In this document: positions 1 to 9,374 of the stretch, in pieces | How positions within the stretch are numbered: the first letter of the stretch is position 1 | Layout: each line of letters begins with the position of its first letter | From: Alcaligenes faecalis | Lineage (GTDB): Bacteria > Pseudomonadota > Gammaproteobacteria > Burkholderiales > Burkholderiaceae_B | Assembly (NCBI RefSeq): GCF_005311025.1 | Contig: NZ_CP031747.1 | Span: 806,001 to 870,000, forward strand | DNA: 64,000 nucleotides | Direction of reading: 5' to 3' | Notes under the pieces: generated by a model | The model's database searches: none | The model's input: the letters and a program-made list of their open reading frames with translations, nothing else | What the model was told of the DNA's origin: nothing | Program-made: the position numbers and the translations under genes

Positions 1-26
1 AGCTGCTGGGGTGCTGGAGTCTTTCC

Positions 27-986
27 ATGCAATTTTCTCTTTCCTTGCCTGACATTCAAGAAGAGCGTCAGGGCAATACCGGTGTCCCTGGAATCTGGTG
101 CCTGGACTCGGGCGAAGCGGGCCGTACCGTAATGATCAGCGCCCTGATTCATGGCAACGAACTTTGTGGGGCCTGGGCCTTGAAAGCCGTGTTGGCCAGT
201 GGCCTGAAGCCCCGTCGTGGCAAGCTGATTCTGGCCTTTTGCAATTTGGACGCCTTTGATCGCTTTGATCCTGAGCAGCACGATGCCAGCCGCTACGTGG
301 ACGAAGACATGAACCGCGTCTGGAGCGATCAGAAGCTGGCTCAAACACAGACACAAGAGCAGCGCCGTGCACGAGCGATTTTGCCTTGGCTGGAACAAGC
401 CGACTGGTTGCTGGACCTGCACTCCATGCATGAACCCAGCGCCCCCTTGTTATTGACTGGCACCTTGGCACGCAATATCGAGCTGGCCCGTACTCTGGGC
501 GCTCCCGAGCATGTGATTGTGGATAGCGGCCATAAGGACGGCGTACGTATGCGCGATTACGGTCGATTCTCGGACCCTGAAGCCCATGAAGCGCGCTCCT
601 TACTATTGGAATGCGGCTTTCATGGCGATCCTGATACACCGGCAATCGCACTGGACCTGATTGCCCGCTTTCTGCTCGCCTCCGAGACTGTAGAAAAAGA
701 GGATTTGCCCTCGGACTGGCGTCGAGCGTCTCCCGATACGCAACGCGTTCTGCAAGTCACCCATGCGATTGTCGCCCCTTCCATGCAAGTCAGTTTTGAT
801 CAGAACTGGCAAGGCCTGGAAACCTTGGCCGATGCAGGCACGGCGATCGGCCAAGCTGATGGTCAAGCTTTGCTGACGCCCTACGATAACTGCACCTTGG
901 TCATGCCTTCGCTGCGCCAGCTACGTCCGGGTGTCACCGTCGTGCGTCTGGCCCAAAACTACGACGCCCTTTCCTGGACGCTTTAA
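27..986 (+). CDS. Succinylglutamate desuccinylase/aspartoacylase family zinc hydrolase
   Basis: The 319-residue product looks like an M14-type zinc hydrolase of the AstE/aspartoacylase family, which removes acyl groups from N-acyl amino acids. The motif HGNE at residues 42-45 supplies two zinc ligands (His42, Glu45) and DLHS at 130-133 supplies the third (His132). Glu195 in ECGFHG is placed like the catalytic Glu of the family, and DEDMNR (92-97) fits the substrate loop. There is no signal peptide, so it should be cytoplasmic. It does not lie in an arginine succinyltransferase (ast) operon, so the true AstE reaction is not assured; the substrate is unknown. Confidence 0.8.
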   Translation: MQFSLSLPDIQEERQGNTGVPGIWCLDSGEAGRTVMISALIHGNELCGAWALKAVLASGLKPRRGKLILAFCNLDAFDRFDPEQHDASRYVDEDMNRVWSDQKLAQTQTQEQRRARAILPWLEQADWLLDLHSMHEPSAPLLLTGTLARNIELARTLGAPEHVIVDSGHKDGVRMRDYGRFSDPEAHEARSLLLECGFHGDPDTPAIALDLIARFLLASETVEKEDLPSDWRRASPDTQRVLQVTHAIVAPSMQVSFDQNWQGLETLADAGTAIGQADGQALLTPYDNCTLVMPSLRQLRPGVTVVRLAQNYDALSWTL

Positions 987-1105
987 ACCTGGTGCCCAAG
1001 ACCGGAACACCCAGCCTGAAGTGACATTCTCAATCCCGAGAAAAAAAGCGGAACTTGGCGGTACTTTGGCTACCAAAGCCTGCATAGCCATCCTACAATC
1101 GGCAC

Positions 1106-1999
1106 ATGTGCATCGCTTATATCGCCGTCGGAGTTAATGCGAATTGGCCGCTGATTATTGCTGCCAATCGCGACGAATATCATGCTCGCCCCAGCCAAGC
1201 GGCTCAACCTTGGCGGGACGAGCCCGATATTCTGGCGGGTCGGGACCTGCAAGCCGGGGGCACCTGGCTGGGCCTGACACAAAGCCGTGGACGGCTAGCC
1301 TTGCTGACCAATTACCGCGAAGCCCCCAGCAACAAAAACAGCAAGCAACGCTCACGCGGCGAGCTGATCCCCCAGTTTCTAAGAGACGAGCACAGTCCCG
1401 CCGACTATCTGGAACAACTCGCCCAGGAAGGAGCCGATTACGCAGGCTTCAATCTTTTTGTGCTGGAATGGCCGGACAAGCAACAGCCTTTACGCATGGG
1501 CTATTACAGCAACCGTCATCCCAGTGGCAGCCCGCACATGCTGGAACCAGGCGTACATGTTCTGAGCAATGCCTGGCTTAATACTCCTTGGCCCAAAAGC
1601 CTGTTCCTGAAAGAAACCCTGCAGGCACAGCATTTTGATGGCTCGCCACCAGCGGTAGAAGGCTTGTTTCAGGGTTTACGCAATCAGGAAGTCGCAGCCG
1701 ATGCCGACTTGCCCCAAACCGGCTTAAGTCTTGAGCACGAACGCTTGTTAAGCAGCCCGTTTATTGTCAGCCCCAATTACGGCACTCGCTGCACCACCGT
1801 CATCACTATTAATCAGCGCGGACATGGAATGCTGCGTGAACGCAGTTTCAATCCGCAGGCAGAACCGACCCGTCAGCATGACTGGCCTTTGTTATGGCCC
1901 AGCTTTCATCCTGACAGCCAGCCCCACCCCTCTCATAACAGCAACAGGGCCCCTGAGGGCCCGCTTAGCCACCTTACTTCAAGCAAGGAAACCTCATGA
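1106..1999 (+). CDS. NRDE-family (TANGO2-like) protein
   Basis: The 297-residue protein begins MCIAYIAVG and carries AANRDEYHARP near residue 20-30, the signature of the NRDE/TANGO2 family, with Cys2 able to become an N-terminal nucleophile as in Ntn hydrolases. The biochemical role in bacteria is not settled; eukaryotic members are linked to haem or lipid handling. The 3' end overlaps the next gene by ATGA, so the two are probably translationally coupled. The last 25 or so residues, after about 270, are low in similarity to the family core and may be a flexible tail. Confidence 0.8.
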   Translation: MCIAYIAVGVNANWPLIIAANRDEYHARPSQAAQPWRDEPDILAGRDLQAGGTWLGLTQSRGRLALLTNYREAPSNKNSKQRSRGELIPQFLRDEHSPADYLEQLAQEGADYAGFNLFVLEWPDKQQPLRMGYYSNRHPSGSPHMLEPGVHVLSNAWLNTPWPKSLFLKETLQAQHFDGSPPAVEGLFQGLRNQEVAADADLPQTGLSLEHERLLSSPFIVSPNYGTRCTTVITINQRGHGMLRERSFNPQAEPTRQHDWPLLWPSFHPDSQPHPSHNSNRAPEGPLSHLTSSKETS

Positions 2000-2415
2000 G
2001 TCCTCGTCTTTCATTGATCGGCATTGCCATGTCGCTGGCCTTATTGAGCAGCCCCATTGTGCACGCCCAGGAACTGCCCCCCAGCCAGTATTACGGTTCA
2101 ACCGAATACATCAGCGGCGGCATAGGTAGTGATGAAGCCCAGCTGTTTCGCATGGTGCGCAACACCTTTCCCTTGTCCGTGAACTTTTCAGCCAACCAGG
2201 GTGAGCGCGTCGGCTATATCTCCGATGTGCAGCTGGTTATCCGTAACAGCAACGACCAAACCGTGCTGAACAGCCTGATCGACGGCCCCTACTGCCTGAT
2301 CCGTCTTGGCCCCGGCAATTACAAGGTATTTGCCACTTACCAGGGCCAGACCCAGGAGCGTCAGGCCACTATTGTTGAAGGCCAGCCCCGCGAACTGAAC
2401 TTCACCTGGAAGTAG
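1996..2415 (+). CDS. Small exported protein, carboxypeptidase-regulatory-like fold
   Basis: The 139-residue protein has a clear signal peptide (hydrophobic stretch about residues 5-22, cleavage likely after HAQ). The mature part ends in a beta-rich stretch, with a pattern around GPYCLIRLGPGNYKVFATY that resembles the carboxypeptidase regulatory-like or transthyretin-like fold found in envelope proteins. The start overlaps the upstream NRDE gene by 4 bases. Its 3' end overlaps the convergent DTW gene by 14 bases. The function is unknown; a periplasmic location is inferred. Confidence 0.7.
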   Translation: MSPRLSLIGIAMSLALLSSPIVHAQELPPSQYYGSTEYISGGIGSDEAQLFRMVRNTFPLSVNFSANQGERVGYISDVQLVIRNSNDQTVLNSLIDGPYCLIRLGPGNYKVFATYQGQTQERQATIVEGQPRELNFTWK

Positions 2416-3016
2416 GATAGTTACGCTGATACGTATCCAGGCCCATGGCCTGGATTTGTTCTTCAATCAACTGCTCGAAGGGCCGGAGCAAAGGGCTGAA
2501 ATCCCGCTCCGGCTCCATAATCCGCATCAGCCGGACAATTGCTTCCAAGGTCGACACAGCCTGCGGGTCGGGCGCTTTACGCAGTCTGTAGCGCGACGCC
2601 TGTCCTTCAGGCAATACCCAATACGGCAGGGCTTGCAAAACCGGATTGCTGTGCAAGATCAGGCGTGCCTTGCGCCAGGTGCCATCTGGCACCACGATCA
2701 GATCCGGCTTCTCCCCTGGGCCTGTTGAGCCCGCCACCTTGGCTTCTGGTCCCGGAAACAGCAAAACAGGACGATGCGCCTGTGCCAGCCGGGCCTCCAG
2801 CCCAGCAAACTGTTCTCCCACCCATAGCTCTGTCCCCTTCAAACCCAAATACGCCAAGCGCGCAGTATTAAGCGCATGCCGGGCTTCGGAATGGTGCTGC
2901 AAAATCAGCACAGGACACGCCGCTTCTATCGAAGGGATCAAGGGACACAAGCAACGAGCCAAGGGCCGCTGACACTGTGCACAGCGGCCTGGTCGGGTAG
3001 AAGGGGAAGAATTCAT
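2402..3016 (-). CDS. tapT: DTW-domain tRNA-uridine aminocarboxypropyltransferase (TapT-like)
   Basis: The 204-residue product belongs to the DTW/YfiP family. E. coli TapT (YfiP) makes acp3U47 in tRNA using S-adenosylmethionine. Four N-terminal cysteines (12, 15, 22, 24) form the family zinc-binding set, and DGTW with the following RKAR gives the name-giving motif. A longer frame opens at 3088, but the ATG at 3016 leads directly into the conserved CAQCQRPLARC block, so it is preferred. The gene diverges from imuA and shares its roughly 110-base control region, including a LexA box, so SOS control of this side is possible but unproven. Confidence 0.82.
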   Translation of the reverse strand: MNSSPSTRPGRCAQCQRPLARCLCPLIPSIEAACPVLILQHHSEARHALNTARLAYLGLKGTELWVGEQFAGLEARLAQAHRPVLLFPGPEAKVAGSTGPGEKPDLIVVPDGTWRKARLILHSNPVLQALPYWVLPEGQASRYRLRKAPDPQAVSTLEAIVRLMRIMEPERDFSPLLRPFEQLIEEQIQAMGLDTYQRNYPTSR

Positions 3017-3078
3017 GCGAGAGCGCCAAACAGAAGGCCACAGTATATAAAAGTTCTGCTTTGAAACAGATGCCTGGT

Positions 3079-3113
3079 TTGCTGGCAAACAGATTTACTG
3101 TATATTTATACAG
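3079..3113 (+). promoter_or_regulatory. imuA promoter with LexA box
   Basis: CTGTATATTTATACAG at 3098-3113 is a CTGT-N8-ACAG palindrome, one base from perfect symmetry in the AT core and almost identical to E. coli consensus SOS boxes. A plausible -35 (TTGCTG, 3079-3084) and -10 (TATATT, 3101-3106, inside the box) with 16-base spacing mean that bound LexA would block the promoter. The imuA ATG lies 17 bases downstream of the box, with AGGAG as ribosome-binding site. A further 14-base palindrome, GTTTGCTGGCAAAC (3077-3090), covers the -35. Confidence 0.9.
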
Positions 3114-3130
3114 CAATCAGGAGCATACCT

Positions 3131-3868
3131 ATGGCAAGCGCACTTCGTTCCCTTTTAGATCTTCACCCTTCCCTTTGGACAGGCAAGCATTATGCACATG
3201 CCGCAGGCACTTGCCTGCCCAGCGGGTTTGCCGCACTGGATGACGAACTGCCAGGAGGCGGCTGGCCTGTGGGCAGTCTGATCGAACTGCATGCACAGCA
3301 AGACAGCAGTGCCTTGTCCTTGTTGTTGCCAGCCTTGAATACGCTGCAGGCAGAGCGCTTGCGTGTTTTAGTCGCCCCGCCCTATCAACCCATGCAACAA
3401 CTGTGGCGTGGTACTCCTGTTACGAACAAGCAAAACAGCTCATCAGAAAACGCCTTGCCCGCCCGCATGCTCTGGATACGCAGCCAGCACCTGAACGATA
3501 CTTTATGGGCCAGTGCCCAGGCCTTGCGTCACGGCCACTGTGCGGCTGTGCTGAGCTGGCTGCCTGCCCATGTGCCTTTAGCGGCCTTGCGTCAACTACA
3601 GCTATTAGCCAGCCATAGCGACAGCCTGTTTTTTTGTTTACGTCCGACGCACAGTCAGACCAACAGCCCCGCCCTTTTGCGTCTTGAACTTCAGACTCGC
3701 CAAGACCAGCAGGGGCAGCCCTGGCTGGATGTTCATATCCGCAAACGACGGGGGCCTCCGTGCAAGGACAGCATTGCTTTGGCCCCTCACCACACCCTGA
3801 TGCCGCCAGCGGCCATTCCGTCTCATGTACCTGTGCCTGCGACTGCCCCAGAGCCTGCTTACGCCTGA
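3131..3868 (+). CDS. imuA: ImuA, SOS mutagenesis RecA-like protein
   Basis: The 245-residue protein resembles ImuA (SulA/RecA-like), which binds RecA and helps assemble the ImuA-ImuB-DnaE2 mutasome for translesion synthesis after damage. The segment LPSGFAALDDELPGGGWPVGSLIEL (about residues 37-61) is the typical RecA-like opening of the family; a functional Walker A is not evident, as in other ImuA proteins. It is the first gene of a three-gene cassette whose members all overlap. Expression should be SOS-controlled through the LexA box 17 bases upstream of the start. Confidence 0.87.
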   Translation: MASALRSLLDLHPSLWTGKHYAHAAGTCLPSGFAALDDELPGGGWPVGSLIELHAQQDSSALSLLLPALNTLQAERLRVLVAPPYQPMQQLWRGTPVTNKQNSSSENALPARMLWIRSQHLNDTLWASAQALRHGHCAAVLSWLPAHVPLAALRQLQLLASHSDSLFFCLRPTHSQTNSPALLRLELQTRQDQQGQPWLDVHIRKRRGPPCKDSIALAPHHTLMPPAAIPSHVPVPATAPEPAYA

Positions 3869-5108
3869 GGCCAGCCCAAAACAGCAGAACGGTATTCAAG
3901 CCGTTCTGCTGCGCTACAGCCCCCAGCTGGCACAGGTTCAAGCCGATTTATGGGTACTGAATATCAGTGCCAGCATCCGGCTGTTTGGTGGTTTGCGTCG
4001 TCTGTACCAACAGGTCCGGGCTGACTTGCAAGCCCTTATTCCCGAGCCCTGCCTGGCCCTGGCACCCACTGCCCGTGCGGCCTGCTTGCTGGCTTTGTCC
4101 GGACGCAAGCAGCGTCGTTGTGCACGACGTTTACAGGTCTGTCTGAACCCGCTTCCCATCCACTTATTGGCTCCGCCTGCCGACCAGCTGCAATGGTTGC
4201 ATAGTCTGGGCTGCCATACCCTGGGCCAGTTGCACCAACTCCCCCGCGATGGTCTATCCCAGCGCGGGCTGCGTGCCCTGCTGTTGCAGTTGGACCAAGC
4301 CTACGGCACACAACGCTGGGCGTTGGAATGGGTGCATGCCGCCCCGCAATTTACAGACAAGCTGGAGATGGATACGCCATCCAATAACAAACCCACCGTC
4401 TTGCGGGCCGTAAATCGCCTATTGATCAAGCTGGAGGCCTGGTTGAATCAGTACCAGTTGGCTTGTGGACGCCTGGAGCTGGTACTACGCACGGAAAGAT
4501 ACAAGGACTACCCCACGACCACCCGCCTGGAGTTGCAAATGGCCCGGTCCTGCTGGCGTAGCCAGGACTTTTTGCCCGTATGGCAAGAACAGTTCCAGCA
4601 ACTGCAATTACAGGCGGCCGTACAGAGCATGGTGCTGCAGGCACAGCAACTACACCCGCGCCAAACTCATGCCAGCAGCCTGTTTCCCGATGCGCGTCAT
4701 TGGCAAGAGCAGGATCAACAACTGTTGGAGCGCTTGCAAGCCAGGCTGGGGGCTGAACAGATTTTGACACCTGCCGCCCAAGCCAGCTATTTGCCTGAAC
4801 AAGCGAATCAATGGCTCCCCTTGTCCCGCAGCCAGCCCCCCGATGCGGACCGTCCGGCTTTGCAACGTCCATGCTGGATGCTGGACCCGGCTCAGCCCTT
4901 ACAACACGATCAGCAATCTCCGCTTCTGGATCAGCAGCGCTTGCGCCTGGTTCAAGGCCCGGAACGGGTACAGACAGGCTGGTGGAGCGGCACCGGGCAT
5001 CAGCAGCGGGACTACTTTATTGCCCTGTGTCCGCAGGGGCGTTTGTATTGGGTTTATCGGGACTTGAGCCAGGAGCATGCCTGGTATCTGCACGGAGTCT
5101 TTGGATGA
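3825..5108 (+). CDS. imuB: ImuB, Y-family polymerase-like protein
   Basis: The 427-residue protein is a Y-family polymerase relative that acts as the hub of the mutasome, binding the beta clamp, ImuA and DnaE2. The N-terminus MYLCLRLPQ and the ISASIRLFGG block (about residues 47-56) are typical. I do not see the catalytic Asp-Glu pair of active Y-family polymerases, which fits the known lack of polymerase activity in ImuB. The chosen ATG overlaps imuA by 44 bases; the stop overlaps the dnaE2 start by ATGA. Confidence 0.87.
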   Translation: MYLCLRLPQSLLTPEASPKQQNGIQAVLLRYSPQLAQVQADLWVLNISASIRLFGGLRRLYQQVRADLQALIPEPCLALAPTARAACLLALSGRKQRRCARRLQVCLNPLPIHLLAPPADQLQWLHSLGCHTLGQLHQLPRDGLSQRGLRALLLQLDQAYGTQRWALEWVHAAPQFTDKLEMDTPSNNKPTVLRAVNRLLIKLEAWLNQYQLACGRLELVLRTERYKDYPTTTRLELQMARSCWRSQDFLPVWQEQFQQLQLQAAVQSMVLQAQQLHPRQTHASSLFPDARHWQEQDQQLLERLQARLGAEQILTPAAQASYLPEQANQWLPLSRSQPPDADRPALQRPCWMLDPAQPLQHDQQSPLLDQQRLRLVQGPERVQTGWWSGTGHQQRDYFIALCPQGRLYWVYRDLSQEHAWYLHGVFG

Positions 5109-8100
5109 AACCCCATATAGACCTGCTGTATTCCGAGCTGGACTGCCTGTCCAATTACAGCTTCTTGAATGGCGCGTCCCACCCCGAAGAGCTGATCAGC
5201 CGCGCTGCCGAATTGGGCTACAAGGCGCTGGCCTTATGCGATTACGCCTCCATGGCCGGTGTGGTGCGCGCTTATGCGCAGGCCAAGTTGCATCCGGAAA
5301 TCCGCTTGTTGGTTGGAAGTCGGTTCCGCTTTACGGGGGGTTGGGACAATCAGCGCCCACAAGTCGCCAAGGCTGAGACAAGAACCTGCAACGGCACTCA
5401 GACTCATGAGCTGCTGATTCTGCCGCGCAACAAGGAAGGCTACGGCAATCTCTGTCAATTCATCTCGCACCTACACCAATCACTGGACTTGAAGCAGGAA
5501 GCCTCGATTGACTGGTCTTTTTTGCAACAAGCCCGCCAAGGTTCCCAACAACAGGTTCTGCCAGACTGTCTTGTCATCTACAAGCCGGCCTATGGCTTGG
5601 ATAGCGAGCACATCCGTCTTCAAACACAGCATTTGCTGGACCTGTTTGCAGGCCGACTGTTTTTAGGCATCAGTCTGCATAGGCGCGATCAGGACATGCA
5701 GCATTTGCGCGCCGTCAGGCTGGCAGCGCAGGCATGTGGATTGCGCTGTGCCGCGTTGGGCGGCGTCCATATGCACGTGCGCTCTCGCCAGCCTTTGCAC
5801 GATACTTTGGCAGCCATACGCCTGAAAACACCTGTGCAAGAATGCGGCTGGTCCCTGGCCAGCAATGCAGAACATCACTTACGCAGTCGTTTCCAACTGG
5901 CCAATCTTTACCCGGCCGAACTGCGTGAGACCACCGATCACATCCAGGAGCTATGCCAGTTTTGTTTAAGTGAAATCAAGTACGAGTACCCGGTCGAGAT
6001 TGTCCCGCCCGGTCTCAGTGGCATTGAGTATCTGCGACAGGAAACCGAGCGTGGCGCGCAAAAGCGCTACCCCAAAGGGATTAGCGACAGCTTGCGCACG
6101 CGCCTGGAAGAGGAACTCAGCCTGATTGCAGACCTTGAATACGAGTCCTACTTTCTGACTTTGCATGACATCGTCAGTTACGCGCGCAGTCAGGGGATTT
6201 TGTGCCAGGGCCGAGGCTCTGCCGCCAACTCGGCCGTGTGCTACTGCCTGGGCATTACTGAAGTTGATCCTGCCAGCAGCCATACCTTGTTTGCGCGCTT
6301 CATCAGCCGCGCACGGGCTGAACCGCCCGATATTGATGTGGACTTCGAGCACCAGCGTCGCGAAGAGGTTATTCAATACATTTACCGCAAATATGGCCGG
6401 CAACGAGCGGCCTTAACAGCGGTGATCACCACCTATAGACGCCGCAGCGCCTTGCGGGACACCGGCAAGGCGCTAAGCATTCCTTCCGCCTTGATCGAGG
6501 CCTTGATTCAATGCGACCGTGCCTGGCTTAAAGACACCCACATTCAGGATGAAGTCCTGGCACGCTTTCCCGAATGCCCGCCTGAGCAAGCGCATCAATG
6601 GTTGTCCTTGACCCGCCAGCTGATGGGCTTTCCACGTCACCTGTCCCAGCACCCTGGCGGTTTTGTAATTTCACAAACACCCTTGCACAGGCTGGTGCCG
6701 ATTCAGAACGCCGCCATGCCAGGGCGCAGCGTTGTGCAATGGGACAAGGATGATCTGGATGTGCTGGGTTTGCTGAAAGTCGATATTCTGGCCTTAGGTA
6801 TGTTGAGCGCCTTACGTCGCTGCCTGGACAGTATCAGCCAGCAAAAAGGCAAACCATTCCGCTTGCAGGACATCCCTTTGCAAAGCGCCAAAACCTTTCG
6901 GATGATACGGCGCGCTGACACCATAGGCGTGTTCCAGATCGAGTCCCGCGCCCAGATGAGCATGTTGCCGCGCCTGCGTCCCAAATGCTTTTACGACTTG
7001 GTGGTGCAAGTGGCCATTGTGCGCCCCGGCCCCATTCAAGGGGGCATGGTGCATCCTTATCTGGAACGCCGTCGCGACCACAGCAAAGTCGACTACCCTG
7101 CCCCCGAAATCCGCCATGTGCTGGAACGCACCCTGGGCGTGCCTATTTTTCAGGAGCAGGCCATGGAACTGGCCATGGAGGCGGCGGGTTTCTCGGCTGA
7201 CAAAGCGGACGCCTTGCGGCGGGCCATGGCGGCCTGGCGTCGTCGTGGCGGTTTGGGGCCTTTTGAGCAAGAGCTGCTCGATGGCATGGCTGCCAAAGGT
7301 TATGCCCCCGAATTTGCCCAGCGCCTGTTCGATCAGATCAGCGGTTTTGGGGAGTACGGTTTTCCGGAAAGTCACTCGGCCAGTTTCGCCAAACTGGCCT
7401 GGTTCAGCGCCTATCTGAAAGCACGTTACCCGGAGCACTTTCTGACGGCCTTGCTGAACTCTCAACCCATGGGTTTTTACGGCCCCAGCCAATTGGTCCA
7501 GGATGCACGCCGTCACGGCGTTCAGGTCTTGCCTGTTGATGTGCAATACAGCCTGTATGACAGCCACGTGTGTTCCGAGCTTGGCGGCCCGCCTCAGGTA
7601 CGTCTGGGCCTGCACATGGTCAAAGGCTTGAGCGAGCAAGGCGCCCAAGCCATCGTGAGTTACCGGCAAAGCCACCCGGACCGTACGCTGAATCTGGCCT
7701 GCTTGCGCCAGGAACTGGCCCTGTCAGCCCACGATCAGCAAGCGCTGGCCCAGGCCCATGCTTTACGCAGTGCTTATAGCCAACGCCGCCACAGTGTTTG
7801 GGATGCCCGACGCCCCAGTCAGGCAGGATTGCTGAGCCATGCTGAAACGCCGGAGCACACCCCGGATTTGCCACGAGCCAGTGTGGGGCTGGAAGTGTTA
7901 AGTGATTATCAGGCCGTGGGCTTGAGCCTGAATCGTCACCCCCTGTCCTTGCTACGCACACAGTTGTCCCCCTTGCGATTCTCCACCGCAGAACAACTCA
8001 ACCAAGCCTGCCCGGATAGGCGGCTGGCACGGGCCTGCGGGCTGGTGACCACCCGCCAACGCCCCGGCACCGCCAAAGGCACCGTATTTGTAACGCTGGA

Positions 8101-8302
8101 AGATGAAACCGGCAGTGTCAATGTCATCGTGCGTGAAGAGTTGGCGCAGGCGCAATCTCAGGCCTTGCTTCAATCTCGCCTGCTGGGTGTCTATGGTGTC
8201 TGGCAACGTGATGGCAGCGTATGTCATTTGATTGCCCGCCGTCTGGTATCCATGAATCATCTGATTGGTGATCTGGTCGCACGCAGCCGGGATTTTCAAT
8301 AA
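5105..8302 (+). CDS. dnaE2: DnaE2 error-prone DNA polymerase III alpha subunit
   Basis: The 1065-residue protein is the inducible C-family polymerase that does the error-prone synthesis in the ImuA-ImuB-DnaE2 system. An N-terminal PHP domain (about residues 5-80, ALCDYASMAGVVRA) is followed by the polymerase core, with GRGSAANSAVCYCLG and PPDIDVDFEHQRR carrying the metal-binding aspartates. A C-terminal OB-fold region (FVTLEDETGSVNVIV) follows. An upstream in-frame ATG at 4811 is rejected because it lies inside imuB; the ATG at 5105 overlaps the imuB stop and starts at the expected MKPHIDLLYSELDCLSNYSF. Confidence 0.93.
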   Translation: MKPHIDLLYSELDCLSNYSFLNGASHPEELISRAAELGYKALALCDYASMAGVVRAYAQAKLHPEIRLLVGSRFRFTGGWDNQRPQVAKAETRTCNGTQTHELLILPRNKEGYGNLCQFISHLHQSLDLKQEASIDWSFLQQARQGSQQQVLPDCLVIYKPAYGLDSEHIRLQTQHLLDLFAGRLFLGISLHRRDQDMQHLRAVRLAAQACGLRCAALGGVHMHVRSRQPLHDTLAAIRLKTPVQECGWSLASNAEHHLRSRFQLANLYPAELRETTDHIQELCQFCLSEIKYEYPVEIVPPGLSGIEYLRQETERGAQKRYPKGISDSLRTRLEEELSLIADLEYESYFLTLHDIVSYARSQGILCQGRGSAANSAVCYCLGITEVDPASSHTLFARFISRARAEPPDIDVDFEHQRREEVIQYIYRKYGRQRAALTAVITTYRRRSALRDTGKALSIPSALIEALIQCDRAWLKDTHIQDEVLARFPECPPEQAHQWLSLTRQLMGFPRHLSQHPGGFVISQTPLHRLVPIQNAAMPGRSVVQWDKDDLDVLGLLKVDILALGMLSALRRCLDSISQQKGKPFRLQDIPLQSAKTFRMIRRADTIGVFQIESRAQMSMLPRLRPKCFYDLVVQVAIVRPGPIQGGMVHPYLERRRDHSKVDYPAPEIRHVLERTLGVPIFQEQAMELAMEAAGFSADKADALRRAMAAWRRRGGLGPFEQELLDGMAAKGYAPEFAQRLFDQISGFGEYGFPESHSASFAKLAWFSAYLKARYPEHFLTALLNSQPMGFYGPSQLVQDARRHGVQVLPVDVQYSLYDSHVCSELGGPPQVRLGLHMVKGLSEQGAQAIVSYRQSHPDRTLNLACLRQELALSAHDQQALAQAHALRSAYSQRRHSVWDARRPSQAGLLSHAETPEHTPDLPRASVGLEVLSDYQAVGLSLNRHPLSLLRTQLSPLRFSTAEQLNQACPDRRLARACGLVTTRQRPGTAKGTVFVTLEDETGSVNVIVREELAQAQSQALLQSRLLGVYGVWQRDGSVCHLIARRLVSMNHLIGDLVARSRDFQ

Positions 8303-8367
8303 TCGGATTTTTCCCTACCCCCGCCCTGCGTTAAACTAGGGCTTTGCCCGTTCAACCAGGAACCACC

Positions 8368-8829
8368 ATGAGTCAAACACTCAAAACCCGTTTAGCTGAA
8401 GATATCAAAACGGCGATGCGCGCTCGCGATAGCGGACGCCTGGAGACCTTGCGTTTTCTGCAAGCTGCGATCAAACAACGCGAAGTGGACGAACGTACCG
8501 AGCTGGGCGATGCTGAAGTAAGCAGCATCATTGAAAAACAAGTCAAGCAACGCCGCGAATCCATCCAGGCTTTTGAATCTGCTGGCCGTACCGAAAGCGC
8601 CGAGAAAGAAAAATCCGAATTGCTGATTCTGCAGGAATACCTGCCACAGCAAGCCGATAGCGCCGAAATTGATGCGACCATTGCCGATGCGATTACCCAG
8701 GCTCAGGCTGACGGCGCTCAAGGCCCCGCATTGATGGGCAAGGTCATGGGTCTGGTGAAAGCCAAACTGGCTGGCCGTGCCGATATGTCCCAGGTTTCCG
8801 CTCAAGTGAAGCAAAAGTTGAACCCATGA
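8368..8829 (+). CDS. yqeY: GatB/YqeY domain protein
   Basis: The 153-residue protein is a stand-alone YqeY domain, related to the C-terminal tRNA-binding tail of GatB. It has the typical helical N-terminus MSQTLKTRLAEDIKTAMRAR and the EYLPQQ and GKVMGLVKAKLAGRADM segments. In many proteobacteria yqeY follows rpsU, but here it is paired with a thioesterase gene through an ATGA overlap. An in-frame ATG 24 bases upstream is less likely than the ATG at 8368. The role is probably tRNA-related but is not established. Confidence 0.87.
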   Translation: MSQTLKTRLAEDIKTAMRARDSGRLETLRFLQAAIKQREVDERTELGDAEVSSIIEKQVKQRRESIQAFESAGRTESAEKEKSELLILQEYLPQQADSAEIDATIADAITQAQADGAQGPALMGKVMGLVKAKLAGRADMSQVSAQVKQKLNP

Positions 8830-9245
8830 AGCATTTGCAGGCCGAACTGGCGCAGCCCAAACAGGACTTTTTCGGCACACATATCCCCCTGATGCAGCAC
8901 CTGGGCCTGCAAACCGTGAGCAGCACCGAGCAGGAAGTGATTACTTTTCTGCCCTGGCAAGCCTGTAATGCCAACTCCCGTGCCGATGTGCACGGGGGCA
9001 CCTTGATGGCGATTCTGGATTTCACCCTTAGCGCCGCCGCACGGGCACAACGTCCTGGCTCAGGGATGGCCACCATAGACATGAACTCGCAGTTTTTACT
9101 GCCTGCTCGTGGCGATGTCTGGTTCAAGGCCCAATGCCTGTATCTGGAAGGCGATACCGCTTACTGCGAAGGTGGCGGGTATGACGAGAAGGAGCGCTTG
9201 CTGGTTAAAGCGGCAGCCACTTTTCGAGTGGTGCGCGGTAGCTGA
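8826..9245 (+). CDS. PaaI-family hotdog thioesterase
   Basis: The 139-residue protein has the hotdog-fold thioesterase pattern: ADVHGGTLMAILDFTLSAAA (about residues 56-75) is the HGG-containing active-site helix, and ATIDMNSQFLLPARGD follows as the central strand. Such enzymes hydrolyse acyl-CoA, often aromatic acyl-CoA. It overlaps yqeY by ATGA and ends before a strong bidirectional terminator. The substrate cannot be judged from context. Confidence 0.82.
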   Translation: MKHLQAELAQPKQDFFGTHIPLMQHLGLQTVSSTEQEVITFLPWQACNANSRADVHGGTLMAILDFTLSAAARAQRPGSGMATIDMNSQFLLPARGDVWFKAQCLYLEGDTAYCEGGGYDEKERLLVKAAATFRVVRGS

Positions 9246-9317
9246 ACACCAGGGGCAATACACCTTGGAAAGTGGCACGCTGCCCCAAACTGCTACCGAT
9301 CTACAATAAAGCCCATT

Positions 9318-9346
9318 AAAAAAGCCCGTATCAAACGGGCTTTTTT
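9318..9346. terminator. Bidirectional rho-independent terminator
   Basis: AAAAAAGCCCGT and its complement ACGGGCTTTTTT form a stem around a short loop, with an A-run before and a T-run after. It sits between two convergent genes (thioesterase and Old Yellow Enzyme) and can serve both. Confidence 0.9.
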
Positions 9347-9374
9347 ATTTCCACCTACTTAATCACAGGCAAGC

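Noticed and set aside
4811-5104. Extended N-terminus for dnaE2 from an upstream ATG
   Set aside because: The extra codons lie wholly inside imuB, and the conserved PHP-domain start is at 5105.
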